DNA from: Hypomesus transpacificus
Taxonomy: Eukaryota; Chordata; Actinopteri; Osmeriformes; Osmeridae
Length of the DNA: 64,000 bases
NCBI RefSeq assembly: GCF_021917145.1
Contig: NC_061067.1
Location: 2,679,224-2,743,223, forward strand
Reading direction: 5' to 3'
In this document: piece after piece, positions 1 through 12,652 of the stretch
How positions within the stretch are numbered: position 1 is the stretch's first letter
How the letters are laid out: each line of letters starts with the position of its first letter
Program-made: the position numbers and the translations under genes
The notes under the pieces: generated by a model
The model's database searches: none
The model's input: the letters and a program-made list of their open reading frames with translations, nothing else
What the model was told of the DNA's origin: nothing

Positions 1-26
1 TCCCTGGGGGTAATGGAAGCTGGTAC

Positions 27-181
27 CTTGAGTTCCACTCGACTTTCTGCTTGTCGCTGAGGGCGACGAAGCCCTGGCTGACCTTGGAGGAGATCCTAGG
101 GCTGACCCGGTGGAACAGCCACTGGAAAGTGAAGAAACTGCTGACCGAGATGAGGAGGATCCGCAGGCTGAAGGCTTCCAT
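27..181 (-). CDS. tlcd4: tlcd4 (TMEM56) first coding exon, partial gene
   Basis: This is the first coding exon of a TLC-domain membrane protein; the rest of the gene lies off the left edge. On the minus strand the start codon is at 181-179 and the frame stays open for 51 codons to a donor (AG then gtacca) at 26. The peptide begins MEAFSLRILL, continues SSFFTFQWLFHRVSPRISSK and ends QKVEWNS. This aligns with the N-terminus of TMEM56/TLCD4 as I recall it, including SFFTFQLLF and KKIEWNSR. TLC-domain proteins are multi-pass membrane proteins, several of which act in lipid or ceramide metabolism; the exact role of TLCD4 is not settled. The first ~25 residues include a hydrophobic membrane segment. 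The identification is supported by context: TLCD4 is the neighbour of ALG14 in human, in the same head-to-head arrangement. No upstream coding exon is expected because the ATG is present. Confidence 0.85.
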
Positions 182-1734
182 GACCACCCAACACCACTGA
201 GGGAGGAAGAGGAGGAGGCAGAGGGAGAGGCACAGAGAGAGACACACAGAGTAAGAAACAGAGTCATGGAGACAGAGAAAGAGAGAGACAGACAAAGATA
301 AAGAAGGTGGAGGAGGGGAGAGAGACAGCAAAAATCAGCAAGGAGTCTGACGTCGTCAACTAGCGAATACCAGAAAGCGAATACCAAGAGTGGATGACAG
401 AGATTCCTCACTCTCACAAGACCATTACCACCTTCTTGATTGTCAGAAAAGCTTAATAACAAAAAAGTTAAATTCTCAATCCTTACCTAATCAAGAGGGA
501 CTTGACTGTCAGGTAATCCTTGTCCATTTGAAAGGCAAAAAATATACATTTCCTTTCTGGCACATCAGTGATACCAGCTCCACTACCGCCAACTGTAAAC
601 ATGTTAATGTTTAACTAGCTGAGTCCTTACTCTACTTGGCTGGACTACAATATCTGGTCACTTCTAGATAGTGATCCACAGAAGAACCACTTCTAATTCC
701 ACAGGAGAAGGACAGCAGTCGGCAACAGGAGTTACATATCCTATACTGATATATCTATGTCCAGCGGTTATATTGAGGTTAGTGTCTAAACTGAGTGATT
801 CACAGAGGAAATAATGCAAGGCATTGTAGCCCACTGTATTGGGTAGTAAATATTTGGGCAGTCACACAGGGCAAACATTTCCAGGGATCATGATAGAGGT
901 GTGTAGGTGAAAGTCGTGTGTTTGGGCATTACTGTAACATCCGAGAGAGAGATTGGGCATTGAAAGTGCCTGTAAAAACGTTAATACAATTGATGTCCAC
1001 TGTCCAATGTCCGTTCTTGTGTACAACTTTTGATTTTGCAATTGCCCATGTTACAGACAGCGACCTGTGTTTAAATCTGAAAAACTGCCCTTTAAGTTGT
1101 TAATTAAACAATAAGCTTTATTTATATAACAATATGATATTAAGCCTACAGGTTACACATGCCCACATCTAAAATGAGGTTAAACTCAACACGAGCTTAG
1201 ACAAGTTTCCCCATCTTGCTTCCATCTTGAATTAGCGTGAAAGCGGGAGTCCTGACTGATGGACTTCTTCTTCTGCAGCAAGATTAGCCCTTCTCTCCTG
1301 AAGGACTCATGAGGCACTGATCCATACAGATGAGCCTTTGGTAAAAGCACTACCAAGCACCAGCACAGAACCTGAAGCACAGCCCCAATGGACTGTCTGA
1401 ATCTATGTCAACAGAGGAGATCATCCATTTGAAGTGCTGATTGGAAGAAGCCCTGTTGTCGCTTTCCCTTTCCTTCCTGAATTGGGTTTCTATTTCAGAG
1501 CAACAAGATTCTTCATCATACAAAAATAATCAGGTGGTCATACAGAAATGTTTCCATGCAACGTTATAGGGTTGATAATCCACTCGTATATGATTATTTT
1601 TACACTTGAACGTTGGTTATAGGCTCAAATATGAATTTACAGCGTGAGCCTCCATTGTAGCCGATGCACTGTGGATCCCTCATAGAACAGCCTTGAGGAA
1701 CTTCGGTCAAGTACAATAAGGCCTTGACACTTCC

Positions 1735-1850
1735 AGTGTCAGCAAATCAAATGTTATTTGTACATCCCTTGTCACAAGCTAGGCCACAGAGGGATTCACG
1801 CATGCCCACAGAACTACACCTACACCAACCCAAAACCAAAACAACAAAAC
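1735..1850 (-). repeat. Dispersed fish repeat fragment (same family as 21589-21737)
   Basis: Read on the minus strand, this segment contains AGTTCTGTGGGCATGCGTGA, then a CCCTCTGTG block, then GTACAAATAACATTTGATTT. It aligns by eye with the plus-strand segment 21589-21737 (AGTTCTATGGGCGTATGTGA, CCCTCTGTG, CACAAATACATTTGATTT). The AAATACATTTGATTTGA type of end is the 3' tail of a common teleost retroposon family. I cannot assign the family without a repeat library. Confidence 0.5.
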
Positions 1851-1989
1851 AAGCTGGGCCCTCATGCCACTGCAGTGCAGAGCCACTGAAACAGAAGATT
1901 ACTCTCCCTGACTGGCTGGACCGGCTCAATCACTGCGGTTTAAGATCAAACGGGGGAACAGAAACCACAACTGCTCTAGTCGTGAGGAG

Positions 1990-2043
1990 CTAGAGAGAGA
2001 GAGAGGGAAGGGACGGATATAGAGAGAGGGACAGAGGGAGGGG

Positions 2044-2085
<42 letters not shown>

Positions 2086-2089
2086 AAGG

Positions 2090-2122
<33 letters not shown>

Positions 2123-2150
2123 AGAGAGAGAGAGAGAGGGAAAAGATGGG
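1990..2150. repeat. (GA)n / GGGA purine microsatellite
   Basis: A purine-only stretch on the plus strand, mainly GAGAGA with GGGAGG interruptions. It generates long serine/leucine-rich pseudo open frames on the minus strand, which I do not treat as genes. Confidence 0.9.
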
Positions 2151-4882
2151 GAAGACTGAAAGTGTGAGAGAACAATGGAGGGAGAGAAATAGACAAAAGG
2201 GATATACAAAAGCACGACAGAAAAAGTGAGTGAAAGAAAGAGAGAGGCAGTGTGCATGTGTGCGTGCAGGGGTGTATGTAGGAGGAAAGCCTGCTGGTGT
2301 AACATAGCTGAAGTCTCTTGACACTTGGCCACTGCTTTACAAATCTGTGACAGAAACATAAACGTCTCCTTTGAATTGTAGAGATAGCTATCCCATTCCT
2401 TCATTGATATGTAGGGCAAACTATACCGGAGCAAAATAGGGTGCACTATTGGGAAACAAGCCGGTGACACATAACAACTTGTAGGGTTCAAAGCATTGTT
2501 GTTGTCACGTTGTACTCATGAGGGATGAGCTCGTGTACCCATGCGAGCCGGTCCTACATGAGCAGCATCCTTGTGCGTCGCCAATGACATGCAGTTGCAG
2601 CAGCCCACCACTGCAGCCTGTGTGGGAGTCCCGACCTACTCTGCTGCGCGTCGCACGGGCTATTAGCATAACGGCTGCTGCTGTGACTGAGCTGAGGACA
2701 GCCGCAGGGCCTTCTTATCTGCACTGATAACTCCAAGGACCGACATCATCCAGGGGGGCTGTTGGCGTGTGTAGCCCTTCTCTTCCACCAGATGCTCCAT
2801 CCTCTGATGTCGGTTTAAGCCCCAAGTTTCATGGAATGTCCCTCTTCTTGAGCATCAAGAGGGCTCCACTCACACGTGTGAACACGCTTGTTTTCGAAAC
2901 ACTTTTCAAGCCACTGGGGTTATAACCTCCATGAAGCTTTAATTAAGGTGGGTCTGTCCTTCAGTGTTTGTGGAGAGTGGATATCACTCAGGTGCCCTAA
3001 AACATGGCTACTTGGTAAGATTTGGGAATGTATAAGTTAAACGAATGAAGTATAGAAATAAAATATATTTCATGGCTGAAGAAAACATGTTTCAAATATG
3101 GAACTGTGTATGTATGTATGAAATAGCTTTATTTTTTTTTAACTAACACTGATTTTATTTCACACACGTTCGCAAACACGTGCACAAAAACACAGACAAC
3201 TACACAGATACAGACTTGTTTACAGACAAGTTTGATTCCGTGGTGCCAGAGGACAAGGGCAAAGGACAACACAGGTCAGATATAGAAGAACATATGGAGA
3301 GTAGCTAGAACATTTGTAACCACACCAGTCTAGACAAGAAACCTCTGTTTTGAACTGAGGATCAAATGATTCATCATTATCATTAATCGGATCCCTTCAT
3401 TGTATAAATTTATATCAGAAAAACCCAACTACTAATATAGCAGATGTACTATGTCACCAGATTGGTTGAATATAAATCAATTATTCAACAGCTATGATGT
3501 CTGAAAATAGAATAGGATACACACCTCCCTATACTGCATGTACAGGCACTGCTGACAACACTGGAACCTTGGCACCCGGGGCTCAAACACTGTTCATCTC
3601 AAAACGGATTGATCGAAATGATCGAAATGATCGAAATACTATAGGTTTGTTATATATTCGGAATAATAATCATTAAAAAATGATTTTGAAACTGAGGATT
3701 TGATTATCCAAGCTGCGAACAACGACTATGTTTGTCTAATGTCTAGTTATCAGGTGTTATAATGTATATCTGGTTTGAAACAAATAAATATTGGCTGTAT
3801 ATTGTTTTATTATTTAACTGTTTATAGGACAGGATGGAATTTAAGCATCCTCACTGTAAGTCCTCTACGGGTAAATTAGGCTACTCTACTATCGCAACTT
3901 TTGTCATCAAATGACTATACCTTCAACCCACTACACAATACAGTTATCATAACATATTCTGAATGTGAGATACCAAAACACGCATCAATTTTAGGCCAGC
4001 ACGCGCCGCATTGCATGTGAAAAATAGACGCAGTGGCTTTATATTTTAAATAGGAAAACGACAGTGGTTGGGTCATAATGAGACCAGAAAATGCAAATCC
4101 TTGATATATTCTTACCTTGTGTATTTCATTCAGATCTAAGTTCCGCACTCAACTGGTTTATGGTACGAAGATATGGTCAATTTTGTCGAAAGCCATGTTG
4201 AATTCATTTTTATGAAGACAACGTTCTCAACCACAGCAGTCTTATTCTAACGTATTAAATTTGGTGTGACCGTGATTTTCTAATGCATTTACTGTAAATA
4301 ATTCCTCCCCACAAAACATGCATGTTGGAGGTGGTGAGGGACGCGTAGCGACGCTGATGCTCGATTATGGAAGTGATGAGAGGAGGTTACCGCAGGGCAA
4401 GGCGCTTTCTCGCACTGGGATCGAATGACAGCTACATTCTTAAAGAGATATTCACACAAGCACAATTCACAAACGGTACGTCCACACGCGCGCGCAAACG
4501 CATCAACACACGTGTACACACGCACCTATTTAGACACCAGCACTAATCGACAAGAAAGTCTGTTAGCTGAAACTGAAGCTTGAAATACAATACTTCTTAT
4601 GGGGAGTTGGTGTCATGGCTTTGCGTGGCTTCAGTTGTCGTTGTTCATCAAATAATTGGGCCAGAAGACTACGGTAATCACAAATACAGTGATGGAAATT
4701 AAAAAGACGGCTCTGTAGATGGTTTAATTTCAGATTGCAAAATAAAAATAACTCATTAATCATGTAATGTCCCTCGGTTTCTACAATTTGGCATCACCTG
4801 TTACGTATCCTTCTATGCTAAATAGATCCAAACTCATGCGTCACATAATTTTTGTCTCCTACAGGCCACCGTAGTCGTAATC

Positions 4883-7800
4883 ATGGTACCGATTTTAAGC
4901 GTATTGTTTGGTATTTGTTGTGTAGGGATTGTTATTATTTTGCGGCTGCTGATTGTCATTAGATCCGGTTCAAGATGTAAACCTGGACAAAAAGGCCCAG
5001 TCTGCGTGCTGGTGGTTGCTGGATCAGGTGCTCTGCCGTTTTATCGGTCTTTTTGCATGTCGAGTACCACTAGCAAGCTAGTTAGCCGACTTCCGTGCTG
5101 TGTAGTAGGCTCCTTGACAAGTAGACAAGTTGGTTCCCAATGTTGATTTGTTTCTGATATTTTACTTAGCTGAGATAACTGAGAAAGAATTGCAGGCGGG
5201 GAAGGGTTTCAAGATGGTGGGGAAACATACCAGGGAAAAGGAACGGAAATATGTCTATCCTCGCTGAGACTCCAAAAGACCGAAAAGTTGCTTGTGTTTA
5301 CATTCGGATGCTGGGTGACGAGAGACAGCAGACAACACAAATAGAACAATGAAATCAAAACTTCGCTCTATGAATAGTTTTACTATGCTAATACTTATTG
5401 TTCCTTACTTTTCCTCGGATTTGCGCAGCTCTTCAGACCCAGCAAGGTCAATAAACTCCGACTATCATTTTGCCTTTGGTTGCAGGTGGGCATACAACTG
5501 AAATTCTGCGATTGATGGCAAGCCTCTCCCAGTCTTACAGCCCGCGACACTATGTCATTGCAGACACCGACAAGATGAGCGAGGACAAGATCCGTGCCTA
5601 TGAAAGCTTGGAAAACGGCCAAGAGTCCAAGGTGTTGTAGAGTAATGCCTTCTCAACGTTTTGAAATGCCTCCAGAAGATGGCGCCATATTCTTGTTTTA
5701 TTCACATCTTGTTGTTAGAATCCACATGGTTTGCCCAAAAAACTCTGCTCTGGGTTTATTTACAGACCTGTACACATATGTACAAAACAATAACCCAGGT
5801 GACACACAGGGAGACTCAGGTAATACAGCTAACAATGAATAGCTTGTGAATAGATTGAACCAGTGAAAAAACACTAAACTGCACAAATGACTGTTGGTAG
5901 GCTATATCAATAAATACTGAAGTCCTATAGGGAGAGGTATACCAAGTACTGTGAGATGTACCTAGTGCTGAACAGTACAAACTGAGTTGTGCAAACAATG
6001 CAATGTAAATACAAGAAAGGAATAACACTGTCCTGAATGGAGGTGATTGAGTGGCGCTCCAACAGCACTGCCAGTGTTCCACAGTGAGAATTATAAAGTC
6101 AAAACAAACACTTTTCATGTATTTCCAGTTATGAGTGTATTATTGCCACCATTTGTAAGGTGTTAACCAGACAACTTGGTGTCCCTTTCATTCCCCAGTT
6201 TACGGTTCACCGGATCCCTCGGAGTCGCGAGGTGCGGCAGTCATGGAGTTCCTCAGTGGCCAGCACTTTGAATGCCATCCGCTTTTCCATCCCTCTCATG
6301 TTCCAACTCAGGCCTGACATGGTAGGTTTGCATTCCTGTCTGAAATGAGAATGTTTTTTTGTTCATTCATTTTATTTCAAGCCTGGATCTCTTCCACCAG
6401 TGATTAAAAAATAAATCTAGCCTTCTCCAGGCTTTAAACACTACCATAGTCTTTCAGTGGAAATCTGTCAATCAATCACAAATGTTTTCCTCAATATGTT
6501 GACTCTCACTTGTCATGAATCGCTCCTGGCTGGCGTGTGCGAGAACCTTCCCATATTCTAAAAGTCATCAGGGACTCTCTTGTTATGATTTATGGCTACT
6601 GTGAGCTTTTTAAGGAGGAAACCAAGTCACGTAACTCCCAAGTGCTTCCCTGTGTTGCAGGCCCTCTTGTTGACACTACAAATATTTTGTCAGCCCTCCC
6701 AATTTTCTATAAAATAGTGTTAATGTTGTAATCTTGTGGCACATTCACAACAGGATTATACCCGTTCAAGGTCCTTAAAGTGCATCACAATCACATGTGT
6801 CTCATTGGTATTGGATAACCTTTAGAATGCAATTACTGCTCCAAAGAAACTGTAACAATAAATATCCTGTTTCGATCGAGTTGGCATTGTTTCAGCTAGG
6901 ATGAAGAGAGATAAAATCAAGGCGTTATGCATGACTGTCTCACGCAAACCCTTCTTTTCAAATCCAATTTCGATTTAACCTTCCAAAAACACGTCAAAGT
7001 TTCCAGGGCATTCCAAGATCAAAAGACTCGCTCTCACGTGTCTTCCCACAGTGAAAGACTAGTGCAGACCATTCCGCAACATTCCAGTTTGCACTGAAAT
7101 CACTGTTGGTGTAGGACTTGTGAAAGGCCGAGAGTCACTGCAGTTACCAGAGACAACGATGGAGATATCTTTCACGAGAGCTTCCAAATGTTTTCCAAAT
7201 GATCTCATGAGGAGGCATGGTGTAATTCACTTCCTACGTCTCTTTCGACTGGGAGCTATTATAGGTTTTTGGCCTAATCATTTTTAATTACTCATGAAGC
7301 AGGATATTTCCCTTTGAGAGCCACTGAGTTCACTCTCTGCGAGAAGAAGTACATAGCTTGACAACCCCCCCTTCCCTGTCTCACGCCCCCTCTTTTCTCT
7401 CTCTTCCACCATTCCTCCTCCCTCTTTTCCTCTGCTCTCCCCCTGTCTTCCCTTCCCTCTGTTGTGGAAGGGAGGGGGGGGGGCAGGCAGAAGGCTCTTG
7501 TTCACAGGATGTGGCAGAACCTGACTGGTTACTCAGCCAGCTCAGCGACTCGGCAGCCGGGAGGGAGGGAGGGAGGGGGGGAGAGGGAGGGAGGGGGTGA
7601 GGGAGGGAGAGGGAGGGAGGGAGGGGGGGAGAGGGAGGGAGGGGGTGAGGGAGGGAGAGGGAGGGAGGGGGTGAGGGAGGGAGAGGGAGGGAGGGAGGGG
7701 GGGAGAGGGAGGGAGAGCATCAGGTTTCCCCTTGTCTGTCTCATGGAACAACAGGGAGGGAGGTAAGGAGAGGAGAGGAGGGGGCGGAGTGTGACTGTGC

Positions 7801-10010
7801 AAGCAGACTTGACCACGGCCAGCCGTTGCAGAACTCCTGAGAGATTGAGACATCATTTCTGTGGGATTGGACTGTGACGTGATGTGTGTCTTCCGTCCTC
7901 TCTCTCCTTAATCTCTTCCTCTGTCACCGCCCATTCTCTTTTCCATTATGTAACTCTTTTTCCTCCTAGAATGTTCCATTGTACTGTCATATGTTGGGAG
8001 GGGGGATAAAGGGGAAGGGGGGTTTACTACATAGAATTCAAAATTTCCATCATGGATTCAGTCAATTATTATTATTATTTTTTTTTATCTGTACAGTCAG
8101 TATTTTAACCCTAGTTTCCTTTCTCAATGGAATTCATTAGCTAAGTTTTAAACTTGTTCATTAACAAAAAAACGGTCACCCGAAAGTGCTGGCCCTACCT
8201 CTAACATCTCCCTCCAACTTAATGTCTGCATCTCAGGAATGCTAGATTCCGTTTTCTTATCCTACATAGCTTGTTTTGTCTCCTGCCTGTTGTTGATTTA
8301 CCACGACAGAAGAGCGAGGCTGTGGAAGTTCTAACAGGGCCTTTTAAAAACAACCTGAAAAGCGTGATTTAGTCTTTTCACACAGGTTTAACAGGGTTTT
8401 AGTCCCAAGGTGTCCAACTCACTCGTCAGCATTTTGGAGTTTGCATTCTGACGACGCACGTTTGTTTGTTTTGACCAAACTCGAGCATGTCTCCCTGGTT
8501 GTACTCGCAGCAGCAGGGGGCTGTCGTAATGGAGACGGCGCACATTCCTAGCGGGAATCACAGGAAAGTAAGTGTGTATGTGTGGGGGGGGATTCAGTAT
8601 GGGGGAGTGAAGTGGGCTGTGGAGGAAATGAAGAGAGAGGAAGGGGGGGGGGGGGGTTTAGGGGTTCACCAGCGTATGTTAGCCATAAAAGGGCATTTGT
8701 GAGATCACGCTGTCACTCGCTGCCAGATATGTCAGCACAATCCAACACGTCGAGAGCCTTCTCTTACCCTTTTGAACATTGCTACGTAATGCATTCCACA
8801 AATTTCTTGCCTTACCAATGCTGCTCTGTAGTCTACAGTATACAAACTTACGGATACATGCGTGATATAAAATGTTTTTCCAATCTTGCTTGGTTCGTCG
8901 TATTTCTACCTGTGAGTCTTATCTCAGTCAAACTTCACTTCTTCAGATGATGGGGCGTTTTTGCGAAAAGGGGATTATCCGGTAGCTCACCGGATAAGTG
9001 CGTGTCTGGTTGTTCGCCGGATAAGTGTGTGTACCATGTCGTGTAGGCCTTACGGCAGCGGCCTGGGTTTGAATACAGACATGGCCCTTTGCTGCACATT
9101 TTCCCCTCTCTGTCTCTCTCTCTCTCTCCCTCCCTCTCTCCCTGCCTTTCCTGTCACACTTTGCTTAAAAATGCATCCAATACATGATCCAAATACATCA
9201 ACAACAACAAAAAAGTGCACATTGGAGTTTAGCGAAGGTGAGATGGTTCATCAAATGCTGGTTGAGGCACTCAATGTCTCTAGCTATACAAATGCTCGAT
9301 CCATACGCGTACCTAAAGCCAGCGTTGCTCCTCCAAGTTTCTTCTCCGCTAGCGTTCCTGTGGCGGGGCACCATATGTTCCAGCCTGACCTTATTAGGAA
9401 GCTGGAGGGATGCGGAGCCCTGTAGGGTTGTGCTGAGTGAGATTCCATCCAGGAATACGATCCCGCTTTCTCCCCCTTTCATGTCTCTGTCATGGAAGTC
9501 ACTGACAAGTGAGCGTTCTACGGGCCGCGGGATGGATCGTTAGGCAAACGCGTCAAGATCAGCCCGAAGACACAGGCAACCTTATATCCATATAAGTCCC
9601 TCTGCTAGGTCATATCTAGCTTCGGGCCCCGACGACATAGCAGTCACTCGACAGGTCAAGCTGCTGTGTTTGTTGGAGGCGCCACATGTTTGTTTACAGA
9701 GGCTTGGTCGTTGAGAGTGAAGAAGCAGTGAGGCGGGCACCATATTTTGGACACGGTACATGTTTCACATACAAAAACAAATGATGGGTCCTGACGGTTT
9801 CTTGAATTGGGTCAGGGACACCATAGGCCTATCCAGCATCTGTTTCAACAGAGCCTTAGTGACATCTCCACGGTATCCACACCCCGCCCAATCCTGCCCA
9901 AACGTCTCCCGTTGTCAAAAATAATAATAATAGTAAAGTTGCATCCACAGACGTTTACGTCAAGCAGCTGTGCAAACCCTCGATCCTCCAGAGAGACACT
10001 GGCCTACTGC

Positions 10011-10065
<55 letters not shown>

Positions 10066-12652
10066 CAGAGCTGCATACTGCTTTGTATGTCAGAGTAAGA
10101 GAGTGAGTGAGTGAGTGAGTGAGGGTGAGTGAGGATGGATGAGTGAGGGTGGATGAGTGATGGTGAGTGAGTGAGTGAGTGAGTGAGTGAGTGAGTGAGT
10201 GAGTGAGAGAGAGTGAGTGGGAGTGACACCGGACTACTGCTCAGTCGGAGAGAGAGAAATAGTCAACTCACGGAAAACCTGTCTTGATGAATTGATCAGG
10301 CATTTAATGAGGTTTAGTTTTCCCTTGTATAGCTCTTCAACTGTCATTCAGTGTGTACAACAGACTGACAGTGTTGAACTTGGGAAGTGTAGTTTCCCAG
10401 TGCTAGGCCCACAGTATTCTACATCCCATCCTATCTTCAACCCAAACGTGTGACATCTGTGTGTCCCCTCCTGGGACCCGGTCTACTGAGGTTAGTCAGA
10501 TTCTCACCTACGTCAGACTGTGAGACAACAGACAGACGTGATATCTCTTGTGTGATCACATGACCGGGGCATGGCCGAGTTTGTGTGGATGTCTGAGTGA
10601 TTTTCCTAACCCAACACCTGCAGTCTAGTCTCCACGGTGACTCACCTCACCTGCCTCGATGTGTCAGGGGGTGACAGGCTGATGACAGGCAGACTAACAG
10701 TCGTTTGGCTGGCTGATTGTGCTCAGTGGACTGTATCTAAGTGTGTTGAGTTCTGTATGACATTATGACTGTATGTCTGATTTATTTTCTGAATGTTTGG
10801 TTCAGGCACAGGTGTGCCGGGTGATCACAATAACCTTTGAATCTTTGGTGGGGGATGTCATTATGTTGGAATGATCATATTACTGTGATATATAATAGAT
10901 ATCATTATAATAGATAATCACTTGATTCGATTGGTCGAATGAGGTGTGTGTGCGTGTCACATTAGTGCTTGCGGTTGTCCAGGCATTCCTGGCATCAGCA
11001 GGGCTGGCGGGCTGATTCAAGCGTAGTTAACACACAGTAAATAGAAGAATCCAGAGGGTTAGTCAGTGGGTATTTACTGGAAATGCTGCCCTGCACACTG
11101 CAGGCCAGTGAAAAGCATGCCAGGAATGTTCTAGACAGGTTTGTGAATACAGGGCTACAAAAGAATGGCTTTAGAGGAAAGCCTTCTCGTTCGTGAGGGG
11201 AGAATTATATTTGTGTTTGGTGCCAGTCAAGCTGACTGATTTTCTCCTCAAATTGGCCTTTAGGTTATAATTTCCAATGACGTAAACACTCAGAACAGCA
11301 GAGATTTTTTTGGGGGGTAACAGTTTAGCTCCAAAATCACTTCTAGCTAAATTGTACCTTCAATTCATTTGCATACATCGTCAACTGGTTTCTTGTCAGC
11401 CAGAATGAAACTGTCACAGTGTTAAATATTGTTCAGGGCACAGTGGAGGGATTGGGATGTGTATTTTCAGTGATTCACTTTGTGCTGGCACTCCAAAACC
11501 TCACATTTGCACCTGCGCGATGACAGTTGAGAGCCAGTCGAGAGTTTCGCACTTCTGGATCCACTGGCTTAAAGCCACAACATTTTGCACTGGAATCAGC
11601 TTTTCCCCCTGTTGAAGGTGATGTCAGCTACCAAGGCAGCACAGATTCAATGCCTAGCCTGCCCCGTTCTTGAATGTACAGTTTGTACTGTTATGTGGTT
11701 TCCATGCCTCACAAACACCCATCCTGCTGTTATTAATGATTTCGGAAAGTGTGGCGTGACGCCTTATTCGCGTTACAGATATTTGAATAAGTCTTTAATG
11801 CTTGTGTGAAATGCTAGAAACACCATACTGTACACTGTTGCCTGATGAACTGGGGTGCTTTTCCAGGTGCACATGCTATGGTTTGTAGAGAGGATATTAC
11901 GGACTGGGTGTACATGCCCAGACTGTCTGTGCTCAGGGTTCTCCGTGATGTGTTCTCCAGACCCTCAGGCCCAGCCTCCCCACTGCAGACTGGCTGTCTG
12001 CTTAGAACTGTACTCCCCAACTCTCCTGCTGCCTCCGAGGCATGTAGCCTCCTGCTCTCTCCCTCTCTCCCTCCCACCCTCTCTCTCTGTCTCTCTCTCT
12101 CGCCCTCCCTCCACAACCCTCGCTTTCTCTGTCTGTAGTCTGTACTTTCACCTTTCCTTCTCATCTCTCTATCTTGCCCAGAGTTCTGCTGGGGCATTTC
12201 TCCATCTCTCATGCCCTGTCTGTCTGGAGCTCTCTCTGGTCTCCTCCCTCACGCCACACTGCTTTCAGGGCCAGTAGAGTTCAGCACATTCCATTTCTCT
12301 GAGAGAGACTGGAGGGCCAACTTGCTGTTTTTTTTTGTGTGTTTTTGTGTTTTTAACTTATAGTATCAGGCTGCTGTCTGTGTATGTACTCATCTATGTG
12401 TGTGTGTGTCTATTTTTTCAGGTGCTGTGCAACGGTCCCGGTACCTGTGTCCCCCTTTGCCTGGCGGGACTTCTGCTAGGAACTGTGGGATTGAAGAAGG
12501 TTGTGATTGTCTACGTCGAGAGCATCTGCAGAGTGGAGACCCTGTCGCTTTCTGGAAAGATCCTCTACCATCTCTCAGACTACTTCTTTGTGCAGTGGTC
12601 GACCTTGAAGGACAAATACCCCAAAGCCATCTACCTGGGACGGATAGTCTAA
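4883..12652 (+). CDS. alg14: alg14: UDP-GlcNAc transferase membrane subunit (4 exons)
   Basis: Alg14 is the ER-membrane anchor of the Alg13/Alg14 enzyme. This adds the second N-acetylglucosamine to GlcNAc-PP-dolichol on the cytosolic face of the ER, an early step of N-glycan precursor synthesis; Alg13 supplies the catalytic half. Exons: 4883-5027, 5486-5631, 6199-6321 and 12422-12652; the joined frame is 214 aa (human 216 as I recall). Seen: an N-terminal hydrophobic segment (residues 3-26), the glycine-rich loop VVAGSGGHTTEIL (about 43-57), ADTDKMS, HRIPRSREVRQSW, CNGPGTCVPLC (from 141), and the C-terminus VETLSLSGKILYHLSDYF ending YLGRIV, a family hallmark. Donors and acceptors are all GT-AG; the exon 2 donor (AAG then gtgttg) is weak. 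Intron 3 is 6.1 kb and repeat-filled. The ATG at 4883 was chosen because it starts the membrane anchor. Exon 4 follows a GT-rich then T-rich acceptor tract. An ATTAAA at about 13198 is a possible poly(A) signal. Confidence 0.95.
7559..7717. repeat. Polypurine minisatellite (GGGA-type)
   Basis: The plus strand is almost pure G/A, built from GGGAGGGAGAGGGAGGGAGG-like units with GGGGGTGAGGGAGGGA variants that recur at a spacing of a few tens of bases. It is preceded at about 7363-7455 by a pyrimidine-rich strand (CCTCTTTTC type). Mirror-symmetric purine tracts of this kind can form triplex or quadruplex structures. Confidence 0.9.
8960..9165 (+). repeat. tRNA-derived SINE-like repeat
   Basis: The head contains GGTAGCTCACCGGATAAGTG, resembling a tRNA A box, and GGTTTGAATAC resembling a B box. 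These are followed by CCCTTTGCTGCACATTTTCC, a (CT)n stretch and CTTTCCTGTCACACTTTG. That order (tRNA-like head, CTTTGCTGCA, TC-rich stretch, CTTTCCTGTCA) is a widespread fish SINE pattern. Reverse-oriented relatives occur at about 32477-32575 and 47793-47870. The A-box region is partly duplicated (CCGGATAAGTG appears twice). Confidence 0.55.
10013..10213. repeat. Compound microsatellite (GT)n-(GA)n-(GAGT)n
   Basis: A (GT)n run from about 10013, then a (GA)n run to about 10063, then GAGT tetranucleotide repeats from about 10099 to 10210 interrupted by GGATGAGTGA variants. It lies inside alg14 intron 3. Confidence 0.95.

Larger units (their letters stand above)
182..4882. other. Intergenic region between tlcd4 and alg14 (divergent promoters)
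   Basis: About 4.7 kb separates the divergent starts of tlcd4 and alg14. It must contain both promoters and 5' UTRs, but I recognise no TATA box or clear CpG island. It holds purine-rich low-complexity sequence (about 190-310 and 1990-2150), one dispersed-repeat fragment (about 1735-1850) and a small triple repeat of GATCGAAAT at 3611-3637. The remaining open frames are short and unlike known proteins. Confidence 0.5.
6322..12421 (+). other. alg14 intron 3 (6.1 kb, repeat-rich)
   Basis: This intron lies between the exon ending LRPDM and the exon starting VLCNGPG. It contains the polypurine minisatellite at 7559-7717, a G-run near 8641-8656, a tRNA-derived SINE at about 8960-9165, and adjacent (GT)n, (GA)n and (GAGT)n microsatellites at 10013-10213. 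I see no further exons; the long open frames in it are low complexity or repeat-derived. Confidence 0.7.

Noticed and set aside
110..301. 63 aa acidic plus-strand open frame at the left edge
   Set aside because: It overlaps the tlcd4 first exon in antisense and then runs into GA-rich repeats.
1926..2491. Minus-strand open frames of 132-171 aa rich in Ser and Leu
   Set aside because: They are translations of a (GA)n microsatellite in several frames, without conserved domains or splice structure.
7464..7856. Open frames of 95-104 aa rich in Gly/Arg/Glu or Pro/Ser
   Set aside because: They translate the polypurine minisatellite on both strands; low complexity only.
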